Shown here one piece after another: positions 8,677 through 17,600 of a DNA stretch of 64,000 nt. The stretch is taken from NCBI GenBank assembly GCA_020438395.1, contig JAGQUR010000037.1:1-64000 (forward strand), written 5' to 3'. Made by a program: the position numbers and the translations under genes. This DNA is from Solirubrobacterales bacterium. GTDB taxonomy: Bacteria; Actinomycetota; Thermoleophilia; Solirubrobacterales; 70-9. Positions within the stretch are counted from its first letter, which is position 1; the number at the start of each line of letters is the position of its first letter. The notes under the pieces are model-generated. The model did no database searches. It was given only the letters and a program-made list of their open reading frames with translations, and had not been told where the DNA came from.

Positions 8677-9686
8677 GAATTCGATCGGTCGTATCGGCTG
8701 GCTACATGCCGTTGGACGTCATCGGCTACCAGGGTGCGATCGCCTACCAGGCAGGAGGAACCGCAGCAAACGTTGCTGCGATCCTTGCCTTTCTCGGATG
8801 GGATGCGGCGCTGGCTGGTCAGACTGGGGATGATCGCGCCGGGCAGATCTTTATCGATGATCTCCAAGCGGCGGGCGTCAATACCAGTCAGATTTACCAA
8901 CCTGTCGGCATGGCAACGCCGCGCCTCATTCACCAGATTCATTCTGGAGAACACTCTTATGCCTACTCGTGTCCCAAGTGTGAGCGTCGACTGCCGCGAA
9001 GCCGGCCACTTACCTTGGGTCAAGCAAGTCTCTGCTTCGAATCGATACCGGCACCTGACGTCTATTTCTTCGATCGAGCGAACGCTGCGACCCTTTTTCT
9101 TGCCGAGTGCTACGCCGACGCTGGAAGCGTGATCGTCTTCGAGCCTTCGGTGCCCGCAAACGCCGAACTCCTGCGGCGCGCCGTCGTGGTTGCCCACGTC
9201 GTCAAACACAGTGATGATCGTTCGATTGGCGGGCTCGATGACTTGGGCGTAGAGCCGCAAGAAGGGCAGATCCGCATCGTTACTCATGGAGTTGGAGGAC
9301 TAGAAGTGCGCTCGGGCGGAGAGGCACCAAAGCGATTTCCGGCGCTTGCCGCCCCTCAGGTCGACAGCGGCGGGGCGGGCGACTGGACCACAGCTGGACT
9401 GATCACGATTGCAGTCCGCTCCGGTCGACTGGATTCGGAAGCCATCGACAGCGGTCTGCGATTTGGACAGGCTTTGGCCGCTCTCAGCTGCACAGCACCT
9501 GGCGCGCGGGGGTTGATGGGCTTGACTCGTCGAACCGTGACGCGCCGGGCACGAGATGTTCTCGCGCAGGGCAGTGTCTTGAAGAAGCCTCGATTCGCTC
9601 GGCCTACTCAGCACTCAGCACGCGGCGCATGCTCCACGTGCCTTATGCCGTACGCAGTTGACAGCGCCAAGGTCAAAGCTGCTTAG
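8673..9686 (+). CDS. PfkB/ribokinase-family sugar or nucleoside kinase
   Basis: 337 residues. The first PfkB signature is AGGTAANVAAILAFLG at about 27-42. The ATP-site signature is DSGGAGDWTTAG at about 231-242; the family norm is DTxGAGD, and the catalytic Asp is kept. Two CxxC pairs are unusual: CPKCERR near residue 100, in the substrate-lid region, and CSTC near 320, at the C-terminus. Together they could form a zinc site. The family phosphorylates sugars or nucleosides such as ribose, fructose-6-phosphate or adenosine. With a SIS-HAD protein and a PRTase in the same operon, a ribose- or nucleoside-related substrate is plausible. Last gene of the operon. Confidence 0.85.
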   Translation: MRIRSVVSAGYMPLDVIGYQGAIAYQAGGTAANVAAILAFLGWDAALAGQTGDDRAGQIFIDDLQAAGVNTSQIYQPVGMATPRLIHQIHSGEHSYAYSCPKCERRLPRSRPLTLGQASLCFESIPAPDVYFFDRANAATLFLAECYADAGSVIVFEPSVPANAELLRRAVVVAHVVKHSDDRSIGGLDDLGVEPQEGQIRIVTHGVGGLEVRSGGEAPKRFPALAAPQVDSGGAGDWTTAGLITIAVRSGRLDSEAIDSGLRFGQALAALSCTAPGARGLMGLTRRTVTRRARDVLAQGSVLKKPRFARPTQHSARGACSTCLMPYAVDSAKVKAA

Positions 9687-9698
9687 TCTTGTCTCGCG

Positions 9699-9714
9699 GC
9701 AGCCTACCGGCTGC
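9699..9714 (+). terminator. Weak hairpin after the cargo operon
   Basis: GCAGCC-TACC-GGCTGC gives a 6-bp stem with a 4-nt loop, 12 bp after the kinase stop and between converging genes. There is no strong T run, so terminator activity is uncertain. Confidence 0.35.
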
Positions 9715-9829
9715 TCTGATTCGGAATTAGATACGTGCGAGGCGGCTGCTTTGATTGAGTTCTTGTAGCCGATTTGATGAGTGGCTGGTGAACTAGGCGG
9801 CAAACAAGGATCAGGCTGAACCGAGCGGA

Positions 9830-10084
9830 CTAGTTCAGCGGACGTCTTTCCGCTGAACTGCTCCGGCGGGTGCTCACCCAGGCAGAAATGTCTTTCTTTG
9901 AGTAGCGGCGGAATTTGCCGAGTTTGTAGCTGGGGATGATGCCTCGCCTCGCCCAGTCGGCGACAGTGCAGGGGCGCACCTGGAGGATCACAGCAACTTG
10001 CTCGGCGGTAAGGACGTCGCCTCGGGGGTCGCTGTCGGGCCCGATCGTCGGGGCTTGGTCGTTTATCTGCTCCCGCTGGCTCAT
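9830..10084 (-). CDS. Small helix-turn-helix protein, excisionase/MerR-like (HTH_17 type)
   Basis: 84 residues. The core at about 25-70 (LTAEQVAVILQVRPCTVADWARRGIIPSYKLGKFRRYSKKDI) is the winged-helix pattern shared by phage and ICE excisionases and MerR-type N-termini: a recognition helix, then PSYKLG and a basic wing. Excisionases bind att arm sites and bias the integrase toward excision. Some relatives are transcription regulators, and distance from the integrase (about 42 kb in linear form) leaves that open; in the excised circle the two ends are adjacent. The ATG at 10084 overlaps the stop of the upstream wall hydrolase gene by 4 bp, so the two are co-transcribed. Confidence 0.75.
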   Translation of the reverse strand: MSQREQINDQAPTIGPDSDPRGDVLTAEQVAVILQVRPCTVADWARRGIIPSYKLGKFRRYSKKDISAWVSTRRSSSAERRPLN

Positions 10085-11061
10085 AGCCCTGGTGGGTGTC
10101 GTTTTTCGAAGGTGGAGAGGTAGCTGGAGCTGAAGTTGTCTTTGGTGATCCAGCCGGGTCCGGTCCATCCGCCTGGTCGCATGCCGGAGGTGCCCCAGAA
10201 GCGGTGTTCGGGCGGGGCGAAGCGGAACTCGAGGAAGGTGTGGCCGGCGTTGACGTAGATGGTCACCCACTTGCCGGCTCCGGCCTGGCCCCAGCCAAGG
10301 AGACCGTAGGTAGCCATCGTTGGGGCGTGGGTGCCGCCGACTTGGAGTAGGCGGCTGACGGCGGAGCTGCAGTCGAATTCTCGGGCTGAGTCGGGGATCG
10401 GACTGACTCCGTGGGAGCCGCCCCAGACGTAGGGGAGGTGGAGCGCGTCGAGGCGGCCTGCTTCTTGGTACATCCGGCCGACCGCTTCGTTGGGAGCGAT
10501 CGTCTGGTCGCAGGTTTGTCCTGAGCCTTCCGCCGGTCCCGGTGGGACGTTGAACTTCTTTGCGTCGCGGAGGACGTCTTGGACGTACCATTCGGCGTGG
10601 TTGTAGGCGAAGATGGCGTCGTGCCAGTTGCCGGGGGCTCCTGACGCTTTGAGGTAGCGGGCTGCCGCGAAGATCGCGTCCCAGGGGTTGTAGGGGTCTT
10701 TGGTGCCGTCGCCGTTGCCGTCGGTGCCCCACTCGTCCCACGTCGCGGGCATGAATTGCATCCATCCGAGAGCGCCAGCTGAGGAGGTTTCGTGGGCGGC
10801 GATGCCGAATCCGGTTTCGATCTTGTTGATCGCCGCAAGGATCGAGGGTCCCCGGGAGCCGAGCTTGTATTTCGTGGCTGCCTGTTGGTAGATCGGGATG
10901 AGCCTGGTCGGAACCCCGTGGGCTTTGCCTCCGGTCGCGGCGGTGGTGGTGCAGGCGTTGGCTCCCATGCTGGCTACCCCCAGCAGCCCGATGACGAGGG
11001 CGACGAAGATCGCGACCGGGATTGCGAGGAGCGCTCCAAGCGACTTGTTGGTCGTGCTCAT
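10081..11061 (-). CDS. Bifunctional lytic transglycosylase / NlpC-P60-like wall hydrolase
   Basis: About 326 residues. An N-terminal membrane anchor (about 9-33) is followed by an SLT/goose-type lysozyme domain with the catalytic Glu in NKIETGFG and the family stretch GALGWMQFMPATWDEWG. The C-terminal half is NlpC/P60-like: the Cys is in EFDCSSAVSRLL and the His in NAGHTFLEF. Such enzymes (VirB1-like, Orf14/TcpG-like) open peptidoglycan for conjugation machinery, which fits an ICE of a Gram-positive host. The start is uncertain: ATG at 11061 gives a signal-anchor-like N-terminus and is chosen; GTG at 11115 would add 18 residues. It is transcribed away from the sigma factor gene and overlaps the HTH gene. 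Confidence 0.85.
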   Translation of the reverse strand: MSTTNKSLGALLAIPVAIFVALVIGLLGVASMGANACTTTAATGGKAHGVPTRLIPIYQQAATKYKLGSRGPSILAAINKIETGFGIAAHETSSAGALGWMQFMPATWDEWGTDGNGDGTKDPYNPWDAIFAAARYLKASGAPGNWHDAIFAYNHAEWYVQDVLRDAKKFNVPPGPAEGSGQTCDQTIAPNEAVGRMYQEAGRLDALHLPYVWGGSHGVSPIPDSAREFDCSSAVSRLLQVGGTHAPTMATYGLLGWGQAGAGKWVTIYVNAGHTFLEFRFAPPEHRFWGTSGMRPGGWTGPGWITKDNFSSSYLSTFEKRHPPGL

Positions 11062-11157
11062 GCTCCGGGGGGAGTCGAGCGGCCGCTTTCGTAACGGTTT
11101 CGCGGGTTGGTGCACCTATTGCTTGAGACGTTCCGCGGCGTTAGTTTGGAAAGGTCG

Positions 11158-12417
11158 ATGGAGGCCGGCAATAAGACATCTGGGATCGAGCCCGATCACC
11201 TCACAGTCCGCGAGTTTGCACGGAAGAAGGTGTGGTCTATGACCGATCCTGGAACGGCCGAGCGATGGGCAGACGACATCGCGAGCGAGGTTCTGCTCGA
11301 ATGGATGGCTGCCTCGGTCAGGGAGGATCTTGAGATCCGAAACTGGCGAGGCTGGGTCGGATCCGCGGTCAGGTCGCGGCTATATGCGGAGCGTCGCCGT
11401 GAGCAGCTACGCCAGAGAGTTCACGAGAAATATGCGCTGGGGGCCGAACGAAGCCGGGGAGACCTGGAGCCGGTCGAGGTTGCCCAGGGCCATGAGGCGA
11501 TCACGGAGCTCGATGAGGCTATGCGTTCGCTTCGCAGTCGCAAGCAAAAGCAAGTGCTCGCTCTCTCGTACATGCAAGGTATGACGAGCAGCGAGATCGG
11601 TGAGGTGCTTGGAATGTCGGCGGAAAGCGTGCGTGGTTGCAAGATGCGAGCGATCGAAAAGCTCCGTGTTGCCCATCACGATCACGGCTTCGACGAAGCC
11701 TTGATGGGCGTAGAGATCGGGGTGGCGGCCACGCTCGCTCTACTTCAACGACACGGCCCAGCCGGATGGGTTTCTTCCACATCCTCACAGATATCCGATG
11801 CGCTTCAAGGGGCTGTGGCGAGCGCGAAGCAAACCATCGCTCGCCTCATGGGGATCGGTGGCGGCCACACGGGCGAGCCGACGGCCAGCACGGCCGGAGG
11901 GGTTGGCGGTGCCGCCGGTACCGCAGCGGCAGTTGGTGGCGGCAAGCTGCTCGTCGCGGTCTGCGCCGGGGTTGGCTCGGTCTGTGTGGCCGGAGCCCTG
12001 ATTACTGGTGCCGGGCCGGGCCTTCGGATACACCACGACCACGCATCGAAGCCAGCGGCTCCTAGTGAAACGGCTGCGGTTCCAGTTTCGGAGTCTTCGC
12101 AGCTCGATAGCGCACCGACCGCCACCGGCAAGGCAGGAGGCGAATCAGGCAATCGAAGCCGACCGTCCCACAGGTCACAAGCCGACCAGTCTACGTCTGA
12201 GACTTCAACCCCCGAAGCCAGTTCTTCGTCGTCGGCCGGCGCGGCGGTGAGTGCGAGCCCGTCGCAGGCGGCCGATGCGTTCAGCCCACCGGTAGGTGGC
12301 GGCCAAACAAGCAGCGGTTCCTCTGGCGGATCGTCTTCATCGACGGCCAGCAGCCAAGGGTCGAGCAGTGAAGCGTCGGCGGCTCAGGCCGCGAGCGCGT
12401 TCGGACCGCTCCCGTAG
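11158..12417 (+). CDS. Sigma-70 family factor fused to a membrane-spanning and Ser-rich C-terminal domain
   Basis: About 419 residues. Region 2-like helices lie around 25-80 (DIASEVLLEWMAASVREDLEIRNWRGWVG). Region 4 is at about 118-165 (SRKQKQVLALSYMQGMTSSEIGEVLGMSAESVRGCKMRAIEKLR). A Gly/Ala segment is followed by one transmembrane stretch near 262-284 (LLVAVCAGVGSVCVAGALITG). The rest is Ser/Thr/Ala-rich and presumably outside the cell. The protein ends in AASAFGPLP, like another ICE membrane protein at 27847-28500. A sigma factor tethered to the membrane suggests activation by cleavage or by an outside signal. ATG at 11158 is chosen because GGAAAGG precedes it; an upstream GTG at 11107 is in frame but lacks a site. 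Confidence 0.78.
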   Translation: MEAGNKTSGIEPDHLTVREFARKKVWSMTDPGTAERWADDIASEVLLEWMAASVREDLEIRNWRGWVGSAVRSRLYAERRREQLRQRVHEKYALGAERSRGDLEPVEVAQGHEAITELDEAMRSLRSRKQKQVLALSYMQGMTSSEIGEVLGMSAESVRGCKMRAIEKLRVAHHDHGFDEALMGVEIGVAATLALLQRHGPAGWVSSTSSQISDALQGAVASAKQTIARLMGIGGGHTGEPTASTAGGVGGAAGTAAAVGGGKLLVAVCAGVGSVCVAGALITGAGPGLRIHHDHASKPAAPSETAAVPVSESSQLDSAPTATGKAGGESGNRSRPSHRSQADQSTSETSTPEASSSSSAGAAVSASPSQAADAFSPPVGGGQTSSGSSGGSSSSTASSQGSSSEASAAQAASAFGPLP

Positions 12418-12588
12418 CCACCGGCCGCTGTTTGGTGGGGGCAGGTGACCTCCGGCTAGCAATCGATTGCGTCGGACGAGTGATGGCGAACATCTCGCAC
12501 CGAGCTTCTTGAAGCTCAGTCAACCACGCCGGGCTGCGGTTGCCACGCGAGATCTGGATCGAAGGGCCCGGAGCATCGCGAACCGGAG

Positions 12589-14331
12589 CTAACTCCGACC
12601 TTGGCAGGAAACCGCTTTGAACTTCGTTCGATCAAGACTCCGGTGGAGGCTCGCACCGAACCGAACGTCTTGTGGATGCACCTCAAGAGTTTTCGCGGTC
12701 TCGGACACCGATCCGAGACGGTCGAGTATTCGACTGCTTCTTCTCGCAAACCGAACCCATCCATCTCGGATCTTTGGGGGCCCAAAGCGCTTGATCGGTC
12801 GACCGTCCACTCGCCTGAGCTGACGGAGCAACTGGAGGTGGTCTTTCATCGAGACCTTGGGGCCGATGCCCTGCTGAAAGACGTTGTTGGAACCGACAAC
12901 CACTTGTGCGGCCGGAGTCAGAAGCCGTGACGCGCGAAGTCGACGCTTACCGGTAGTTGACGTGATGAGGATACCTCCTCTAAGCGACCTCGCCCTCCAG
13001 TTCGGTCCTACGTCGAGTGACGGACCGAACGGTGCGCCGCAAACTGGTCCGACCTCGATAGAGATCGGCGCTCCACAAGACACTCGGTGAAACGAAGAGC
13101 AGTCACCGTACGTGTAGGCATCCCAACGAGAACCGGGGATCACATACTCGACCGAGCTCAGGAGCCTCTCGCCTACGCGTGGGCCTGCCCAGAGCCGTGG
13201 CATGACGAACCGGTTCTTGTTTCGGGCCGGTTCGACTTCTACGAGCGGCCGGCGGTTCCGCATCCCGCACTTCTCGGGCGCAGTCGGGAGATCAGATGGC
13301 ACCCATTCAGGGTCGGTACTCGCAGGGGTCCCGTTGGTCAACCATGTCAGACAAGCCCCATCCGGTCTGACTGAATAGATCTCATGAGCCGTGGATCCGG
13401 CGGCCGGAAAGTTCCGTGAACTACTGAACGCGATTGTCGCTCCATCTGGTGAGTAGTCCGGTGCCGTGAACTCTCCAGGTCCCCGCACTATCTTCCTGCG
13501 GTTTGCCCCGTCAGTTCCGATCGTCCAAAGCCCGTTGCTCGGCCATCCCTTGATCCGGCATTGCACTTCCCCTACGCACTCGGCGGCAGCGAAGGCAACG
13601 TTCCTTCCGTCGTCGGAAAATGACGCGTCGGATGAACCGATGGCCACCACCCGATCGGTTCCGGTCGAGGGTTTCCGAATCCTCAGCATGAGTCGTGGGC
13701 CCTTGGCGTAGCTGTAGAGGATGTCCCCGTGGGGGGAGATGTCTTGGAATGAGACACTCTCATCGCTAAGCCACGATCCGTCCTCAGACGGAAAACTCCA
13801 CGACATGATGACGTCGCGGTCTTGGCCTGCGGCGTCCATCGACAGAAACTCGAAGTCGACGAAGGATCGGTCCCCCGTCGTCCTTGGAGAAATCTTGGTG
13901 ACAACAATTCGATCGTCTGCGGTCCAGTCCAACGTCTGGATCAGGCTGTCGCTCACAGTCTCGACAACCCTCGAACCAGTCCCGTCGATGCGGGCAACCA
14001 ACACCTTCTCTTGCGAGCTCGCCGGGAGTTGGCGAACGAACGCGATGTGAAGTCCGTCTGGGGAAGGCGCCGCCATGCTGTCACCCGGGGTCAACAGATA
14101 GTCCAGGCCAGAACGGCTGTTTATCGACGCTCGTGGTCGCGTAAGGACACGCCGATCATGACCGTTGGCGTCCATGGTCACGATCCGTCCAAAGTTCGAG
14201 AAGACGAGCTTCGCAGAGCCTGCGGGCGAACTGGCGTGGGCCATCGACGGGGCGATAGCTTGAATCGAGAAAAGCACCGTTGCGAAGACGGCGATCTTCC
14301 AAATCAACTGATGTCGAGAAGCTACGGGCAT
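12589..14331 (-). CDS. Secreted beta-propeller protein (TolB/PD40-like)
   Basis: 580 residues with a cleavable signal peptide (hydrophobic run at 11-31, then SMAHASSP). Repeated blades follow the PD40 pattern: SPDGLHIAFVR, SDDGRNVAFAA, YSPDGATIAFSSSRN. They alternate with xDADGx/IGTDGANRR-type strands, as in TolB-like propellers, which are usually protein- or glycan-binding. The last 200 residues are Cys-containing and of unknown fold. It is divergent from the giant secreted protein at 14603, with which it shares a 271-bp intergenic region. No enzyme motif was seen, so the role is unknown. Confidence 0.75.
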   Translation of the reverse strand: MPVASRHQLIWKIAVFATVLFSIQAIAPSMAHASSPAGSAKLVFSNFGRIVTMDANGHDRRVLTRPRASINSRSGLDYLLTPGDSMAAPSPDGLHIAFVRQLPASSQEKVLVARIDGTGSRVVETVSDSLIQTLDWTADDRIVVTKISPRTTGDRSFVDFEFLSMDAAGQDRDVIMSWSFPSEDGSWLSDESVSFQDISPHGDILYSYAKGPRLMLRIRKPSTGTDRVVAIGSSDASFSDDGRNVAFAAAECVGEVQCRIKGWPSNGLWTIGTDGANRRKIVRGPGEFTAPDYSPDGATIAFSSSRNFPAAGSTAHEIYSVRPDGACLTWLTNGTPASTDPEWVPSDLPTAPEKCGMRNRRPLVEVEPARNKNRFVMPRLWAGPRVGERLLSSVEYVIPGSRWDAYTYGDCSSFHRVSCGAPISIEVGPVCGAPFGPSLDVGPNWRARSLRGGILITSTTGKRRLRASRLLTPAAQVVVGSNNVFQQGIGPKVSMKDHLQLLRQLRRVDGRPIKRFGPPKIRDGWVRFARRSSRILDRLGSVSETAKTLEVHPQDVRFGASLHRSLDRTKFKAVSCQGRS

Positions 14332-14602
14332 CGTGGAGGTGTAACACGACGGAGCCGGGTTCGGTTCGCAGTCCTCGCAGTTGAAGAGCTAGACGGTTGC
14401 GGCGGTACTTGACGCAATTGCTGATCCAGAGCCGAAACTAGCGCCTCTCGAAGGGAGCAACGCAAACAGCATGCTGAATGTGCTAGCTTGCCGCGCTCGG
14501 TCATCAGGGGGTGATCGGCGTACTTATCGACCTTCCAGAGGGAAGGCCAATCAAAGAGAACCACCTGGCAGGGGGTTCACGGAAGAACCTAAGGGGGTTC
14601 AA

Positions 14603-17600
14603 ATGTCACGTGTGACTGCTTTCTTGCTGTCCACATTCGCAGTATTTGGTGTTTCCATCGCACTGACCAGCTCAATCGCAGCGGCCGATGGGATCGCGGA
14701 GCCGGCTTGGATCGGCGAAGGCACTTTCTCGTACGAAGCCCTGAGTGGCGGTACCTCGAAAGATCCTCTCGATGTCGAGAAGCTTGAAGCCCGAATCCGG
14801 ACTGCCCGGGCCGAACATGCACAGGAGATCTCCACCGCGGCGGCGAAGGCCGAGCGTGAAAACTCTGTTGATGCGTTCACCGATCTGGGTGCTAGCGCGG
14901 CAACTGAGTTGGTTACGGATGTGTTCTCGGATCCTCTTGAGGCTTTGACCACGTTGCCGACGGACCCGCTTCTGACCTCGGAAAGCGCTCCGGTCTTCAA
15001 CGCCGGATCTGATACTTCCGCGAGAATTGATCCTCCAGGAGCGGAAGATTCTCAGTTGGTCGTGTCCGATACTCCGCTCAAGAACGAGGACGGTCAGATC
15101 GTAAGCGGTCAACTTCAGGTCAACAACGACGGCTTCGGCCCGAAGGCACCGCTCGCGAACCTCCAGTTGCCCGACAAGGCTGACGAACCGGTCGCCTTGC
15201 CAGACGTCGACGTTAAGTTCGGATTCGCGAACGCGGATTCGACGGACGGTCGCCTGGTTGACGCTGCTGAAGGTGCGGGCAAGGAGATGGTGCTCTACCC
15301 GAACACGCAGACGGACACTGATACCGCGGTGACCTACACGCTGAACGGGATTGAAACGTTCAACTACCTGCGGTCCGAGGAGAGCCCGGAGGAGCTTTCG
15401 CTGAAGTACGACCTCCCCGAAGGCGCGACCCTCACCGCGACAGGAGACGGCGGCGCGATCGTGGTCGGCGAAAATGGAGACAGTTTGGTCACGGTATTTC
15501 CTCCTTACGCTGTCGACGCGCAGGGAACGACGGTCCCCATGACCCTTTCGGTCGATGGTGACGCTGTCCATCTTCACGTTCCCCACAAGGGCAAGGGATT
15601 TGCCTATCCGATCATGGTTGACCCCGTCCAACACGTGCGGGACTGGTGGACCAATGGTTCGACCGGTTTCGAAGGCTGGGGGTTCTACCAGGACGGCACG
15701 ACCGAGTACAACAACAGTCTCACCTGTCCGCCGTCCCTCGCTACCGTGGATCCGTGTGGCGGCACCGGTGGCGGCGTCTACGTGAGTGCCGTTCCGACTC
15801 GTACGTATCCCGCTGGCTCCAAGGCGTACTGGCGATGGGTTGCTCCGGGTGGAGCCTCCAGCTCGATCACCGGCGCCACGATCTCTTCATGGCGCTACCG
15901 CAAGGGCAACAACAATGCTGGCTGGGCTTTCTGGAATCTCTACAACACCACAACCGGCGTCTCGAACGGTTCAACCGCTACCGAAGGCGGGGGCGGCTCC
16001 GCCCTGAATCTCACTGGCGGGACCAGCGGGTTCAAGTACCTTCAGGCTGGCCTCGCTACAAACACGGCAAACACGATCCCCACCGGTGCCGCCAACTGGC
16101 GCTATAACCGTATCGCCGCCTACAGCCTCAACATGACCGATGGTGAAGCACCGAGCTTGACCGTCAGCGGCGCTCCGACGACGTGGATCGGCCCGAACAC
16201 TTCGTTCACGGCGAATGCGTCAGCATCGGACGCAGGTCTCGGCCTAGGTTGGATCAATGCGACCGTCGGCAATACCGCAGTCAACCAATGGGTTGGCTGG
16301 TGCACCGGCACATATCCCTACACGTGCCCAAACAGCACGGTCAATCAGACGATGACGTTTAACTCGAACAGCTTCGCGAGTGGAATCAACTCTGTCCCCG
16401 TGACGGCTATCGACATCGTTGCTGGTTCCGGTCATGAGACCGAGAAGACATTCGCCGCGCGGATCGACCGGACGAACCCGGTGATCAGCAAGGTTGGTGG
16501 ACTGACCAAGCCCAACCAGGCCGGCTACCAGATGACCCTTCAGGTCACCGACAACACCCTGGCGGGCCCGACCTATGATGCGAACGGCGAGATCACCAGT
16601 TCCGTTCCGCAGTCGAGCTACGGCAACCTCCAGTCCGGCGCCAAGCGCGTCCGGGTCTACGTGGACGATGTGCTCGACGCCGAACAGTCCCACAACTGCC
16701 AGGGTAGTTTGGGTAGCTGCAAGATCGGCGCGATCAGCTACACGATGCCGGCCGCCAACTACTCCGAAGGCAACCACGTCGTCAAGGTCGAAGCCACCGA
16801 CATGGTCGGCAACACCACGACGTCAACGTGGAACAAGCTTGTCGACCGGACCGCTCCGACCGTTCCGACTGTCACAAGGAACCCTTCTACGGGACCGGTC
16901 ACAAACGACCAGCTCGGCCTGACGGTGTCTACCACCGACGCCGGCTACGGAGTCAGGAAAATCGTCGCGAAGGTCGGTCCGCTGACCCAGACGTTCGATT
17001 TCGACTGCACCAGCGGTTGCTCGGCGAACGGCAGTCACGTCTTCTCGTTCGACGTATCGAGCCTGCCCGAGGGCAACCCACCAATCAGTGTCACCGTTTC
17101 CGATGAGGCCGACAACAGCCGGACCACTGATGCGGGAACGGTCTCGATCGATCGAGATGAACCTGAGATCTACGACCTGGAGACGACCGGGTGGGCGAAT
17201 GACTCGCTCGACCTCGATGTCGAAGCCGCGAACCTCGGTGCCGGCATCGACCAGCTTCGCCTCGAACGGAATGACACCCACGCCGTCCTCGGTTCGAAGA
17301 CGATGAATTGTTCAAACGGTTGCCCCGCCTATGTGGACGAAGCAATCAGCGCCGACGTGTCCGCGCTCGCGACTGGAGCTCACTCCGTTGACCTGAAGGT
17401 GTCGGCACCTGCTGGCCCCGACTCCACCAAGGTCATCAATCTGAACATCGATCGGTCGACGCCAGACGTGGACCAGATCAACGGTGCCCTGCTCGACGGC
17501 ACGACTGGCTCTCCCGTTGGGCAGAGCAGCGTCGTTCACGTCGAAGGAACTGACAGCGGTTCCGGCCTCCACCGGATAGAAGTGAGTGTCGGAGGGGAAC

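Noticed and set aside
9830-10765. Long Arg/Pro-rich minus frame of 311 codons
   Set aside because: Only its last 84 codons, from the ATG at 10084, have real coding character; the rest is a shadow of the wall hydrolase gene.
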